A stretch of DNA of 64,000 bases. It comes from JAJFUI01 sp963754135 (GTDB lineage: Bacteria > Planctomycetota > Planctomycetia > Pirellulales > Thermoguttaceae). Numbering within the stretch: position 1 is the stretch's first letter; each line of letters opens with the position of its first letter. The position numbers and the translations under genes are program-made. Positions 45,369 through 54,323 of the stretch are shown here, piece after piece. Below the pieces are notes generated by a model. It searched no databases and was not told the DNA's origin. It saw nothing but the letters and a program-made list of their open reading frames with translations. The stretch covers positions 868,001 through 932,000 of the forward strand of contig CAVWEY010000003.1 in assembly GCA_963754135.1 (NCBI GenBank), in the 5' to 3' direction.

Positions 45369-46441
45369 ATGGTGATAGGAAACGTTCACACTCGGCGGAG
45401 GCCCGGCTTTCGCCGGCCCCTACACGGTTTTACGCTTGTGGAGCTTCTCGTGGTGATTACGATCATCGGCATTTTGATCGCGCTCTTGTTGCCGGCGGTG
45501 CAGGCGGCGCGGGAAGCGGCGCGGATGCTGCAATGCCAAAACAACCTCAAGCAGATCAGCCTGGCGGCGCTAGACCACGAGCACATCAACGGCTGGCTGC
45601 CGACCGGCGGCTGGGGCTGCGTTTGGGTGGGCGACCCGAATTGCGGCTTCGGCAAGGGCCAGCCCGGCGGCTTCTTCTACAACTGCCTCCCCTACATGGA
45701 ACAGCAGGTCCTGCACGACCTCGCCCTGGGCGCGGTTAGAGACACGCCCCTCTATCAACAACGGTCGATGCAAATGGTACAGACGCCGTTGGCAACCTTA
45801 ACCTGCCCGACCCGCCGTGCGCCGCTGCTCCATCCATGCACGTCCGGCGGCTCGATGTCGCCCATTTACGGCCCCTATGTGCCCCAAACGTGGTTCCAAG
45901 CCGATTACGCCGCCAACGCCGGATCGATGTTCGTGTGGTGGTCGGGCGGACCCAGTTCGTGGGCCGACGCCGCGGCCTGGCAACCCAGCGACCCCGACGG
46001 TGCGCACGGATTCTGCGACATGTCGAAGGCCAACGGCGTCTGCGCCAGCGGAGCCAGGTGAAGATCTGCGAGATCACCGACGGCACCTCGAACACCTACC
46101 TGGTGGGCGAAAAGTATCTCTGCCCCGACTATTACCTCACCGGCAACGATTGGGGCGACGACCAGTCGGCCTACGCCGGGGACAGCGACGACCAGAACCG
46201 CTGGACCGGCACTGATACGGCGACGGCCGCGGTCCCGATGGTGCCGGCGCCGATGCAGGACACGCCGGGCCTCGCGGGGGGGACCTACGAGGAAATCTTC
46301 GGCAGCGCCCACGCCATCGGCTTCAACATGGCGCTGTGCGACGGCTCGGTGAAGGTGTTCAACTACACCATTGACCCCCTGGTCCACAACTATCTGGGCA
46401 ACCGCAAGGACGGCCTGCCGATCGACGGCAATAAGTTCTAA
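45369..46441 (+). CDS. DUF1559 PulG-like exported protein, module 2, one frameshift
   Basis: Paralogue of the DUF1559 protein at 26545. Prepilin-like N-terminus: GFTLVELLVVITIIGILIAL, then LLPAVQAAREAARMLQCQNN LKQISLAALDHE. TPLATLTCPTRRAPLLHP is the typical middle segment. One C is missing at about 46040 (TCTGCGCCAGCGG), after ANGVCA; it resumes as QVKICEITDGTSNTYLVGEKYL. It ends with the family signature GSAHAIGFNMALCDGSVKVFNYTI. GGAG precedes ATG 45369. As in module 1 it is the last gene of the block. Function unknown. Confidence 0.9.
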
Positions 46442-46540
46442 CGGAGTTGGACGGGCGGGACCGGATATGATACACTCTTCGGAGTGTTCCCCCGCGTCGT
46501 CTTTCCCGTTTCGTTCTTTCCATCAGTTGGGAGGTGCATC

Positions 46541-48115
46541 GTGCCGACCGCAACGTGGCTCCGGTTCCGACGTATTGCCAACTTCGCCATGACGGCCATC
46601 GTCCTCGGTGCGGTCGGCATTTTGTCCGCACGGGCCGAGGAGGCGGTCATCCTCACCCCCAAGCCGCCGGAGAGGCCGCGGATCAACGGGGCCAGGGTGT
46701 TCGGCGTGCGGCCCGGACATCCGTTCCTGTTCACCATCCCCGCCACGGGCCGGCGGCCGATCGAGTTCGCCGTGGACGATCTGCCGGACGGGTTGACGGT
46801 CGAGGGGCGGAGCGGCCAGATCACCGGCTCGATCAAGAATCGCGGCACTTACGTGGTGACTTTCCGCGCCACCAGCGCGTTGGGAGAGGCCCGACGGCAA
46901 TTCAAGATCGTCTGCGGCGATACCCTGGCCCTGACCCCGCCGATGGGCTGGAACAGTTGGTACATCTGGACGGACCACGTGACCGACAAGATCATGCGCG
47001 ACGCCGCCGACGCGATGGTTTCGACCGGCCTGATCGGCCACGGCTACCAGTACGTGAACATCGACGACTGCTGGACGGTCGAGCCGGGATCGAAGGAGCC
47101 GGACTTGGGCGGCCCCGCCCGCGACGCCCAGGGGAACATCAATCCCAACCAGCGGTTCCCCGACATGAAGTCGCTGGCCGACTATATCCACGGCAAGGGA
47201 TTCAAGGCCGGGCTGTACACGTCGCCCGGCCCGCTGGACTGCGGCGGCTACGAGGGTTCCTACGGGCACGAGGAGCAAGACGCCCGGCAATTTGCCCGAT
47301 GGGGATTCGACTTCCTGAAATATGACTGGTGCTCGTATGGCGGCATCGCCAAGAATCCCGACCTGGCTGCCATGCAGAAACCCTATCGCAAGATGGGCGA
47401 AATCCTCAACAGGCTCGACCGGGACATCGTGTTCAATTTCTGCCAGTACGGCATGGGAAACGTCTGGCGCTGGGGGCGCGAGGCGGGTGGCCAAAGCTGG
47501 CGGACGGCGGGTGACTTGGGCGGCGACTTTGAACACACCCTTGCCGCGATCTCCCACGACGGCTTCGATCTCTACGGCCGGGGCGAGTTGCAGAAGTTCA
47601 CCGGCCCCGGCGCCTGGAACGATCCCGACTACCTGCTGCTGGGCTACCAGGTGAACGGGAAGGGGAAGGTCGAGCCGACGCGGCTGACGCCCAACGAGCA
47701 GTATACGCACGTCTCGCTCTGGTGCCTGGTCGCCGCGCCGTTGATCTTTAGCGGCGACATTACCCGGCTGGACGGTTTCACGCTGAGCCTCTTGACCAAC
47801 GACGAAGTGATCGAGGTGGACCAGGACCCGCTGGGCAAGGCGGCCCTGCGCGTGTCCAAGCAGGGACCGCTGGAAGTCTGGGCCAAGGAGATGGAGGACG
47901 GCACGAAGGCCGTGGGCTTGTTCAACCGCGGCGAGCGCGAGGCCGCGGTAGCTGCGAACTGGAGTGACTTGGGCCTCCGCGGCGAGCAAATCGTCCGCGA
48001 CCTGTGGCGGCAGAAGGACCTGGGCACGTTCGACGGCCGCTATTCCGCCCCGGTGGGCCGGCACGGCGTGGTGTTGCTCCGTCTCAGCCCGGCACGAAAC
48101 GCGGCCTACCCGTAG
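46541..48115 (+). CDS. GH27 alpha-galactosidase with N-terminal Ig-like domain
   Basis: Exported glycosidase that would release alpha-galactosyl residues. GTG 46541 follows GGGAGG and opens a signal peptide (FAMTAIVLGAVGILSARA). Residues about 50-125 form a He_PIG/Ig-like domain (VRPGHPFLFTIPATGRRPIE..LPDGLTVEGRSGQITGSI). The GH27 barrel starts at LTPPMGWNSWYIW; the nucleophile is the Asp of FLKYDWCSYGG and the acid/base the Asp of SWRTAGDL. NIDDCWTV and GLYTSPGPLDCGGYEGS are also family motifs. Length 524 fits. It converges on pstB1, stops overlapping by ten bases. A hairpin-like CGGAGTGTTCC lies 50 bases upstream. Confidence 0.9.
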   Translation: MPTATWLRFRRIANFAMTAIVLGAVGILSARAEEAVILTPKPPERPRINGARVFGVRPGHPFLFTIPATGRRPIEFAVDDLPDGLTVEGRSGQITGSIKNRGTYVVTFRATSALGEARRQFKIVCGDTLALTPPMGWNSWYIWTDHVTDKIMRDAADAMVSTGLIGHGYQYVNIDDCWTVEPGSKEPDLGGPARDAQGNINPNQRFPDMKSLADYIHGKGFKAGLYTSPGPLDCGGYEGSYGHEEQDARQFARWGFDFLKYDWCSYGGIAKNPDLAAMQKPYRKMGEILNRLDRDIVFNFCQYGMGNVWRWGREAGGQSWRTAGDLGGDFEHTLAAISHDGFDLYGRGELQKFTGPGAWNDPDYLLLGYQVNGKGKVEPTRLTPNEQYTHVSLWCLVAAPLIFSGDITRLDGFTLSLLTNDEVIEVDQDPLGKAALRVSKQGPLEVWAKEMEDGTKAVGLFNRGEREAAVAANWSDLGLRGEQIVRDLWRQKDLGTFDGRYSAPVGRHGVVLLRLSPARNAAYP

Positions 48116-48891
48116 TGACCGCTGACGTAAGCGGCCGTGTCCGGCTGTTGGGGCCGGAGGAAGATGTCGAGGGTCGGGCCGTGCTCGACGATCCGGCCCA
48201 AGAGCATGAAGATGCACTCGTGGCTGGCCCGCCGGGCTTGGGCCATGTTGTGCGTGACCATCAGAATCGTGTAGTTCGCGCACAGGCCGTCGAGCAGTTG
48301 CTCGATCCGCTCGATCCCCTCGGCGTCCAGGGCGGAGCAAGGCTCGTCCATGAGGATCACTTGCGGTTTGAGCGGCAAGAGGCGGGCGATGCAGAGCTTC
48401 TGCTGCTGTTCGAGCGTCAAGTGCGTGGCCCGGCGGCGGAGCCGGTCTTTCACCTCGTCCCAAAGCTGCACGTCGCGGAGCGCCGCTTCGACCATCTCGT
48501 CCCGTTGCCGGCGGCTGAAGGCGCGGCGCGAGGCGTGGGCGCGGATGCCGAAGAGCACGTTCTCGTAGATCGAGATGGGCAACGGATTGGGGCGCTGAAA
48601 GACCATCCCCACCCGTTTCCGCAGCGTGCTCAGCGAGACGTCCGCGTCGTAGATGTTCTTGCCGAGGATGGTGACTTCGCCGGTGGTGGTGACGTTGCCG
48701 TAGCGCTCGTTGATGCGGTTGAAGCAGCGCAACAGCGTCGTCTTGCCGCAGCCCGAGGGACCGATCAGCGCGGTAATGATGCCCGGCTTGACGTTGACCG
48801 TCACGTCCAGCAGCGCCTGGAACTCGCCGTACCAGAGGTTGAGTCCCCGGGTTTGGAGGGTGTAGGCGTCGGCGGCGGGAGCTGTGTCCAT
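48106..48891 (-). CDS. pstB1: Phosphate ABC transporter ATP-binding protein, degenerate signature
   Basis: Nucleotide-binding subunit of the Pst high-affinity phosphate importer. From ATG 48891 (MDTAPAADAYTLQ), 261 residues. Walker A GPSGCGKT (44-51), Q-loop glutamine Q99 (VFQRPNP), Walker B VILMDE (178-183), D-loop SALDA and switch histidine H214 (VTHN) are all intact. The ABC signature, normally LSGGQ, reads LTLEQ (158-162). The companion PstB2 has the opposite set of losses, so the two probably form a heterodimer. It is the last gene of pstS-C-A-B2-B1. A family D palindrome separates it from pstB2. Confidence 0.92.
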   Translation of the reverse strand: MDTAPAADAYTLQTRGLNLWYGEFQALLDVTVNVKPGIITALIGPSGCGKTTLLRCFNRINERYGNVTTTGEVTILGKNIYDADVSLSTLRKRVGMVFQRPNPLPISIYENVLFGIRAHASRRAFSRRQRDEMVEAALRDVQLWDEVKDRLRRRATHLTLEQQQKLCIARLLPLKPQVILMDEPCSALDAEGIERIEQLLDGLCANYTILMVTHNMAQARRASHECIFMLLGRIVEHGPTLDIFLRPQQPDTAAYVSGHYG

Positions 48892-48913
48892 CAGTAATGT
48901 ACTCGTCACACGC

Positions 48914-48948
48914 GGTGCCATGCCCACGCTGGCCGTGGGCATGGCACC
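48914..48948. repeat. Single palindrome, family D
   Basis: GGTGCCATGCCCACG, five-base loop, CGTGGGCATGGCACC, perfect, between pstB2 and pstB1. It may form a stable mRNA hairpin that alters the ratio of the two subunits. Confidence 0.88.
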
Positions 48949-48962
48949 CGAGTCCTCCCATT

Positions 48963-49763
48963 CTATCCGAACTCTCCGTTCACGTACCGCTGGGTGAGCC
49001 GGTTGGCGGCCTTGGTGAAAATCGTTTCCGTTTCGTCCGCCTCGATCAGTTGCGAGGCGCTGAAGAAGGCGGTGTAGTCGGCCAGCCGCCGGGCCTGCTG
49101 CACGAGGTTCGTGACCAGCACGATCGTCATTTGTTTCTTCAGCTCGCGCAAAATGTCCTCGATCCGCATCGTGGTCACCGGGTCGATGGCGATGGAGAAC
49201 TCGTCGAGGCAGAGGATTTCCGGCCGCAGGGAGAGGGCCCGGGCCAGGGTCAGCCGCTGCTGCTGGCCGCCGGAGAGCCGGGTGCCCAACAGGTCCAGCC
49301 GGTCTTTCACCTCCTCCCAGAGCATCGCCTGGCGGAGGCAGGTCTCGACGGTCTCGTCCAACTGCTCACGGTCGTGGACGCCGGCGCGGCGGGGGGCGTA
49401 GGCCACGTTCTCGTAGACCGACAACGGCAGACCCACCGGCAGCGGAAAGACCATCCCCACGCGGCGGCGCAACTGGTAGACGTCGCGGATCTGAAAGACG
49501 TCCTCCTCTGCGATCAGCACCCGCCCGCGGATCTTGGCCGTCGGGATGAAGTCGATGGTGCGGTTGATGCACCGCAGGAGGGTGGTCTTGCCGGAGTTGG
49601 CCGGGCCGATGACGGCGAAGATCCGCTTGGGGGGGATTTCCAGCGACACGTCCCGCAGCGCCGTTTTCGGGCCGTAAGCGACCGTCAGATTTTCGCAGCG
49701 GACGTGGGCGTTCATGGTTGTGCGGGGTCGTTCTTGCGAAACCGCAAGCGGTTTGGATGCCAT
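48963..49763 (-). CDS. pstB2: Phosphate ABC transporter ATP-binding protein, Q-loop and switch-His lost
   Basis: Second Pst ATP-binding subunit, 266 residues from ATG 49763, which overlaps the pstA stop; ATG 49715 is an alternative. Walker A is GPANSGKT (53-60) and the signature LSGGQQQRL is canonical (163-171). The Q-loop glutamine is replaced by proline (VFPLPVG, P107). Walker B reads ILCLDEFS with Phe in place of Pro, and the switch histidine is Asn (VTNL, N219). These losses predict poor hydrolysis at its own site while it still supplies an intact signature to PstB1. Confidence 0.9.
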   Translation of the reverse strand: MASKPLAVSQERPRTTMNAHVRCENLTVAYGPKTALRDVSLEIPPKRIFAVIGPANSGKTTLLRCINRTIDFIPTAKIRGRVLIAEEDVFQIRDVYQLRRRVGMVFPLPVGLPLSVYENVAYAPRRAGVHDREQLDETVETCLRQAMLWEEVKDRLDLLGTRLSGGQQQRLTLARALSLRPEILCLDEFSIAIDPVTTMRIEDILRELKKQMTIVLVTNLVQQARRLADYTAFFSASQLIEADETETIFTKAANRLTQRYVNGEFG

Positions 49764-49764
49764 G

Positions 49765-50673
49765 TCACCATTTCTTCCGCGAGCGGAGGTAAACCCGCAG
49801 GCCGATCGACACGCTGTTGACCGCCAGCGTCAGGCCGATCAGCACCACCGCAGTGCCGTATTGGGTTTCATCCGACACGCCGACGACTTGCGTGGCCAAC
49901 GTGTACAGGTGCATCGAGAGGGCCATGCAGCCGTCGCGCAGGCTATAGGGAAAGAAGGATTCCCAGCCGTGGTCTTTGACGCGCTTGAAGAAGACGGCCC
50001 CGGTATAGAGGATGGGGGCCGTCTCGCCGGCGGCGCGGGTCACCTCGAAGATCAAGCCGGTGAGGATGCCGCCAATCGAGTTGGGCAGCACGATGGTGCG
50101 GATGGTCTGCCAGCGGGTGGCGCCCATGTTCCAGCAGGCCTCGCGGAAGGCCATCGGCACGGAGTTGAGCGCCTCGCGGGTGCTGGTGATGATTACCGGC
50201 AGCGACATCACGGCCAGCGTACACGAGGCGGCCAACACCGACGGGCCCATGTCGGCAAAGGTCACGAAGGCGGCCACGCCGAACAGGCCGTGGACGATGC
50301 TCGGCACGCCGGCCAGGTTGGTCACGCCCAGACTGACGACGCGGGTCCGCCAGTTGTTGCCGGCATACTCGTTGAGGTACACGCCGCCGAGGATGCCGAT
50401 GGGCGCGGCCACCAACAGCGAAATCACGACCAGGAAGAACGTGCCCACCAAGGGCGCCCAAATGCCGCCGGCCGTCATGCCGTGCGTCGGGTTCTCCAGG
50501 ACGAAGGACAGACGGAGCACCGGCCATGCCTTGACGACCAGGTAGCCGAGAATCACCACCACCGGCGCAACCAGCACGAACGTAAAGAACCCCAGCACGC
50601 ACTTGGCGGCGGTTTCCTTGAGGTTCTTGCGCCGTTCCAAAGGCGAGGGGGCAAAGGGATTAGCTTGCTTCAC
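49765..50673 (-). CDS. pstA: Phosphate ABC transporter permease PstA
   Basis: Inner-membrane permease with six predicted helices. The region GVYLNEYAGNNWRTRVVSLGVTNLAGVPSIVHGLFG is the typical PstA/PstC core, and the EAA loop is REACWNMGATRWQTIRTIVLP. GTG 50673 (VKQANPFAPSPLERR) overlaps the end of pstC by 14 bases; ATG 50703 is a longer alternative. It pairs with PstC to form the phosphate channel driven by the two PstB proteins. About 302 residues, normal for the family. Confidence 0.93.
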   Translation of the reverse strand: MKQANPFAPSPLERRKNLKETAAKCVLGFFTFVLVAPVVVILGYLVVKAWPVLRLSFVLENPTHGMTAGGIWAPLVGTFFLVVISLLVAAPIGILGGVYLNEYAGNNWRTRVVSLGVTNLAGVPSIVHGLFGVAAFVTFADMGPSVLAASCTLAVMSLPVIITSTREALNSVPMAFREACWNMGATRWQTIRTIVLPNSIGGILTGLIFEVTRAAGETAPILYTGAVFFKRVKDHGWESFFPYSLRDGCMALSMHLYTLATQVVGVSDETQYGTAVVLIGLTLAVNSVSIGLRVYLRSRKKW

Positions 50674-51639
50674 GGCGGATCCCCTTGACCACCAGGTCGG
50701 CAATCACGTTGACCAAGAAGGTCAGCGCGAACAACTCCAGTCCGATAGTGAACAGTACCCAATAGTGCATTTCGTTGGACACACATTCACCCAGTTCCGA
50801 GGCAATCGTGGCCGTCAGCGTGCGGACGGGGTCCAACAGGCTGTGCGGGATATTCACCGCGTGGCCGGTGCACATCAGCACGGCCATCGTTTCGCCGATC
50901 GCCCGGCCGACGCCCAGCAGGACCGCCGCCAACAAGCCGTTCTTGGCGGCGGGAAAGAGCACCCGGTGGACGATCTCCCAGCGGCTGGCCCCCAACGACA
51001 GGGCGGCCTCGCGGTAGGAATCGGGGACCGCCTTCAACGCGTCTTCGCTCATCGAGACGATGATCGGCGCGCTCATCAGCGCCAGGATCAAGCCGCCGTT
51101 GAGCAGGTTGACCCCGACCGCGCGCCGGTGAAGCGGATGATCAGCGGCGCCAGCACCATGTACCCGACGAACCCCCAGACGATCGACGGAATGGCGGCCG
51201 ACAGCTCGACGAGGACTTTCAGCGACTCTTTCACTTTGCCGTGGCAGAATTCCGAGATGAACACCGCCGTGCCAAGTCCCAGCGGCGCGGCCAGCGCCAT
51301 GGCCAAGCCGGTGACCGAGAGCGTGCCCACCAGCAGGGCGAGCGTGCCGTAGTGCGGTTTGACCACCGAGTCGGGCTGCCACTCCGTGCTGAAGAAGAAC
51401 TCGCCCCAATCGAGTTTGCCGAACGCATGGGCGGCGATGAAAAAAATGAAGGCGAAGATCGAAAAAACGAAGAGGATCGCGCTCCAGCCGCAGAGGTGGA
51501 TCGCCCCTTCGATGGCCGGCTCGACGTGGCGGAGCAGGAACCGCCAGAATTGCGTGGCGAGGCGCACCAGGAATTGCCCCGACCGCGTGGCGAGGTGCGG
51601 CAGGAACCGCCACAATCGCGTCTTGAAAGCCGATTCCAT
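50660..51639 (-). CDS. pstC: Phosphate ABC transporter permease PstC, one frameshift
   Basis: Inner-membrane permease partner of PstA. ATG 51639 (MESAFKTRLWRFLPHL) is followed by a long basic N-terminus, a first helix (AILFVFSIFAFIFFIAAHAF), then GTLALLVGTLSVTGLAMALA and VELSAAIPSIVWGFVGYMVL. One base is missing at about 51120, where the coding strand reads CACCGGCGCGCGGTCGG. After it, VNLLNGGLILALMSAPIIVSMSEDALKAVP and the EAA loop REAALSLGASRWEIVHRVLFP are complete. It lies between pstS and pstA. Confidence 0.92.
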
Positions 51640-51666
51640 GCCGCCGCCTTTACCGTTTTCCGCGCG

Positions 51667-51745
51667 GGGTGGCACGCCCTGAAAGGGCGTGTGAAACGCC
51701 GTCGTCGGCTTGCTGCCCACCACGCCCTTTCAGGGCGTGCCACCC
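51667..51745. repeat. Intergenic paired palindrome, family A, between pstS and pstC
   Basis: Perfect 25-base arms (51667-51691, 51721-51745). A strong hairpin here could stabilise pstS mRNA or reduce read-through into the permease genes. Confidence 0.92.
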
Positions 51746-51764
51746 AATCGTCCGGGACGTTGCG

Positions 51765-52688
51765 CTATTCATGCCGCACCAGGGGGACGTATCCCAGGTC
51801 CACCAGCACCTTCTGGCCCGCGGGAGAGAGAATCCAATCGAGATACTCTTTGACCGCTCCGGTGGGTTCACCGACGACGTAGATTTGCAGGGGGCGGGTG
51901 ATGGGATAGGAGTTGTTCAGGGCGTTTTCCACCGTCGGCGCGACGCCCGGCTCGCCCCGGTGCTTCGAGACCTTGAGCATCTTCACCTCGGGGGCCTTAT
52001 AGCCCATGCCGCTGTAGCCGATGGCCGACGGCGTCCGGGCCACCACGGTCACCACGTCCTTCGACCCGCTCTGGTCGATCGAGCCGAGCTTGTAGTCGCG
52101 GTTCTTGCCCACCACCACCTCGCGGAAGTAGGCGTAGGTGCCGGAACTGCTCTGCCGGCTGACGCGGGTGATGGGCTGGTCGGCCAGCTTGGGGTCCTTG
52201 ACGCCCACTTCCGACCATTTGTCGATCTTGCCGTCCTTGCCGTAGATCTCGGCCAGTTCGTCGATCGAGATGGAATCCAGCGGGTTGTCCTTGGCGACGT
52301 AGATGGCCAGGGCGTCGTAGCCGACGATCAGCTCTTTCGGCTCGGCGCCGCGGTTAGTTTTCGTCTTCTGGATTTCGCTCTCCGTCATCTTCCGGCTGGC
52401 GTTCGCCAGGTCGCACTTGCCGTCGATCAGGCTGGCGATTCCCACGCCGGAGCCGCCACCGCGAACGTCGATGTTCACGTCCGGATGCTTCTTCATGTAC
52501 TCTTCCGCCCAGGCCTGCGCGACGTTGACCATCGTGTCGGAGCCCGTGACGCGGATGGCCTGCTCGACGGGCGGCTCCGCTGGTTTCCGCTTCTCACTTT
52601 GCCTGCTGTCCGTGCCCCGGCCGCATCCCAACGGAACGACGACGAACGCCGCAAGCGCCAGAGCGAAAAAGTTTCTCGTGCAAGACAT
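51765..52688 (-). CDS. pstS: Phosphate-binding lipoprotein PstS
   Basis: Periplasmic phosphate receptor of the Pst importer. ATG 52688 follows AAGGAG. The signal FFALALAAFVVVPLGC has lipobox PLGC, so the protein is membrane-anchored. RVTGSDTMVNVAQAWAEEY is the ligand-binding opening; GGGSGVGIASLIDGKCDLAN ASR and SRQSSSGTYAYFRE are the conserved phosphate-contacting segments (the latter is SGT..F/Y). 307 residues. First gene of pstS-C-A-B2-B1, with its own promoter at 52733-52761. No phoU or phoBR is in the window. Confidence 0.93.
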   Translation of the reverse strand: MSCTRNFFALALAAFVVVPLGCGRGTDSRQSEKRKPAEPPVEQAIRVTGSDTMVNVAQAWAEEYMKKHPDVNIDVRGGGSGVGIASLIDGKCDLANASRKMTESEIQKTKTNRGAEPKELIVGYDALAIYVAKDNPLDSISIDELAEIYGKDGKIDKWSEVGVKDPKLADQPITRVSRQSSSGTYAYFREVVVGKNRDYKLGSIDQSGSKDVVTVVARTPSAIGYSGMGYKAPEVKMLKVSKHRGEPGVAPTVENALNNSYPITRPLQIYVVGEPTGAVKEYLDWILSPAGQKVLVDLGYVPLVRHE

Positions 52689-52732
52689 GGCAGACTCCTT
52701 TCGAGAGTGGTGTAAGATGACGGTCCACTCAG

Positions 52733-52761
52733 GTAATACCAGACTGCCTGCCACCCGTCAA
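52733..52761 (-). promoter_or_regulatory. Sigma-70 type promoter of the pst operon
   Basis: On the minus strand: -35 TTGACG (52761-52756), 17-base spacer, -10 TATTAC (52738-52733), about 45 bases before the pstS start. Confidence 0.55.
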
Positions 52762-52796
52762 GCAATTGCGGCCCGGCAACAACCGGGCAAGACGTT

Positions 52797-52813
52797 TCTA
52801 ACCGTTCTCTAAC
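52797..52813 (-). promoter_or_regulatory. Candidate Pho-box-like direct repeat
   Basis: Two copies of GTTAGA on the minus strand (TCTAAC at 52797-52802 and 52808-52813), exactly 11 bases apart, about 35 bases upstream of the pstS -35 hexamer. PhoB/PhoP sites in other phyla also use 11-base-spaced direct repeats; this assignment is inference. Confidence 0.35.
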
Positions 52814-52943
52814 AATCCGTCCCGCCGACGCGGCAAAAAGCGGCGTCGGAGGCGATCCCTGAGGAGAATCACCCACCAAGGCGGGGCCATTCCCACGGCT
52901 ACGCTCCTTAGGTAGACTGATATAGGTAATTGAGGTCTTCGAT

Positions 52944-54239
52944 ATGAGAAACGTACTGACTCTGGTGCTCGGCGGCGGACAAGGGACGCGGCTCTACCCG
53001 CTGACCAAGTACCGCTCCAAGCCGGCCGTGCCGGTGGCCGGCAAGTACCGGCTGATCGACATCCCGCTGTCGAATTGCATCAACAGTGGGCTGAACCGCT
53101 GCTACGTGCTCACCCAGTTCAACTCGGTGAGCCTGCACCGCCACATCCGCTCGACCTACACCTTCGATCCGTTCGACGGCGGCTTCGTCGAAGTCCTCGC
53201 CGCCCAGCAAACCCTCGACAACGCCGACTGGTATCAGGGCACCGCCGACGCCGTCCGGCAGAACCTCCGCTACGTCGAGCAGCCGGGCATCGAGTACGTG
53301 CTGATCCTCTCCGGCGATCAGCTCTACCGGATGAACTTCCAGGACATGCTGCTCGGGCACATCGAGGCCGCCGCCGACGTCTCGATCGCCGCCGTGCCGG
53401 TCCACAGCAGCGCCGCCTCGTCGTTGGGGATCATGCGGCTGGAGGACTCGGGCCGGGTGGTCGGCTTCCTGGAGAAGCCCAAGACCGCGCACGAGGTGGC
53501 CCACGTCCGCACCGATCCGGCCTGGATCGACGCCCGCGGCATCCAGAGCGGCGGGCGCGATTGCCTGGCCAACATGGGCATCTACCTGTTCAACCGCAAC
53601 ACGCTCGTGGACGTTTTGCAGAAGACCGACTACCGCGACTTCGGCAGAGAGGTCTTTCCGGCCTCCGTCCGCGCCCGGCACGTGCAAGTGTATCTGTTCG
53701 ATGGCTACTGGGAGGACATCGGCACGATCAAGTCGTTCTACGAGGCGAACCTGGCGCTGGCGCGGCCGGAGGCGCCGTTCGATCTGGCCTCGGTCGAGGC
53801 GCCGATCTACTCCCACCCCCGCTTCCTGCCCCCGACGCGGATCGACGGGGCCACGGTCCGCGGCAGCCTGGTGGCCGACGGCTCGCTCATCGAGCCCGGG
53901 GCCGTGATCGAGAACAGCGTGATCGGCGTCCGTTGCCGCGTCGGCCGCAACGTGACCATCCGCGGTTCGATCGTGATGGGCAATGACTTCTACGAGACGC
54001 CCGAGGAAATGGTCGCCAACGCCGCCGAGGGCAAGCCGCCGCTGGGCATCGGCGAGGGGACGCACGTCGAGGGGGCGATCATCGACAAGAACTGCCGCAT
54101 CGGCCGCCACGCCCGCATCGTCAACCCTCACGGCCTGGAAAACACCGACGAAACCCCGCACGGCATGATCCGCGACGGCATCGTCGTCATGCCCAAGAAT
54201 ACCACGCTGCCGGACGGGTGGAAGCTGACCGGAAGCTGA
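52944..54239 (+). CDS. glgC: Glucose-1-phosphate adenylyltransferase (ADP-glucose pyrophosphorylase)
   Basis: Makes ADP-glucose from glucose-1-phosphate and ATP, the committed step of glycogen synthesis. The catalytic loop LVLGGGQGTRLYPLTKYRSK PAVPVAGKYRLIDIPLSN is complete. So are ADAVRQNL, the G1P/catalytic region ILSGDQLYRMN, FLEKPK (substrate lysine) and MGIYLFN. The C-terminal left-handed beta helix (VIENSVIGVRCRVGRNVTIRGSIVMG) ends in PHGMIRDGIVVMPKNTTLPDGW. 431 residues, normal, no frameshift. A second, diverged copy of its last 31 codons lies at 54943-55035. Confidence 0.96.
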   Translation: MRNVLTLVLGGGQGTRLYPLTKYRSKPAVPVAGKYRLIDIPLSNCINSGLNRCYVLTQFNSVSLHRHIRSTYTFDPFDGGFVEVLAAQQTLDNADWYQGTADAVRQNLRYVEQPGIEYVLILSGDQLYRMNFQDMLLGHIEAAADVSIAAVPVHSSAASSLGIMRLEDSGRVVGFLEKPKTAHEVAHVRTDPAWIDARGIQSGGRDCLANMGIYLFNRNTLVDVLQKTDYRDFGREVFPASVRARHVQVYLFDGYWEDIGTIKSFYEANLALARPEAPFDLASVEAPIYSHPRFLPPTRIDGATVRGSLVADGSLIEPGAVIENSVIGVRCRVGRNVTIRGSIVMGNDFYETPEEMVANAAEGKPPLGIGEGTHVEGAIIDKNCRIGRHARIVNPHGLENTDETPHGMIRDGIVVMPKNTTLPDGWKLTGS

Positions 54240-54323
54240 CCCGCGCGTACTACTATCACGAAACCCCTTTTTCTTTTTGCAGGCTTGAAGCAAGCGGCGT
54301 CTTGTACTACAATGGTAGGGCAA

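Noticed and set aside
46523..48961. 812-codon minus-strand frame opposite the GH27 gene
   Set aside because: Shadow of the alpha-galactosidase and pstB1 region; no protein features of its own.
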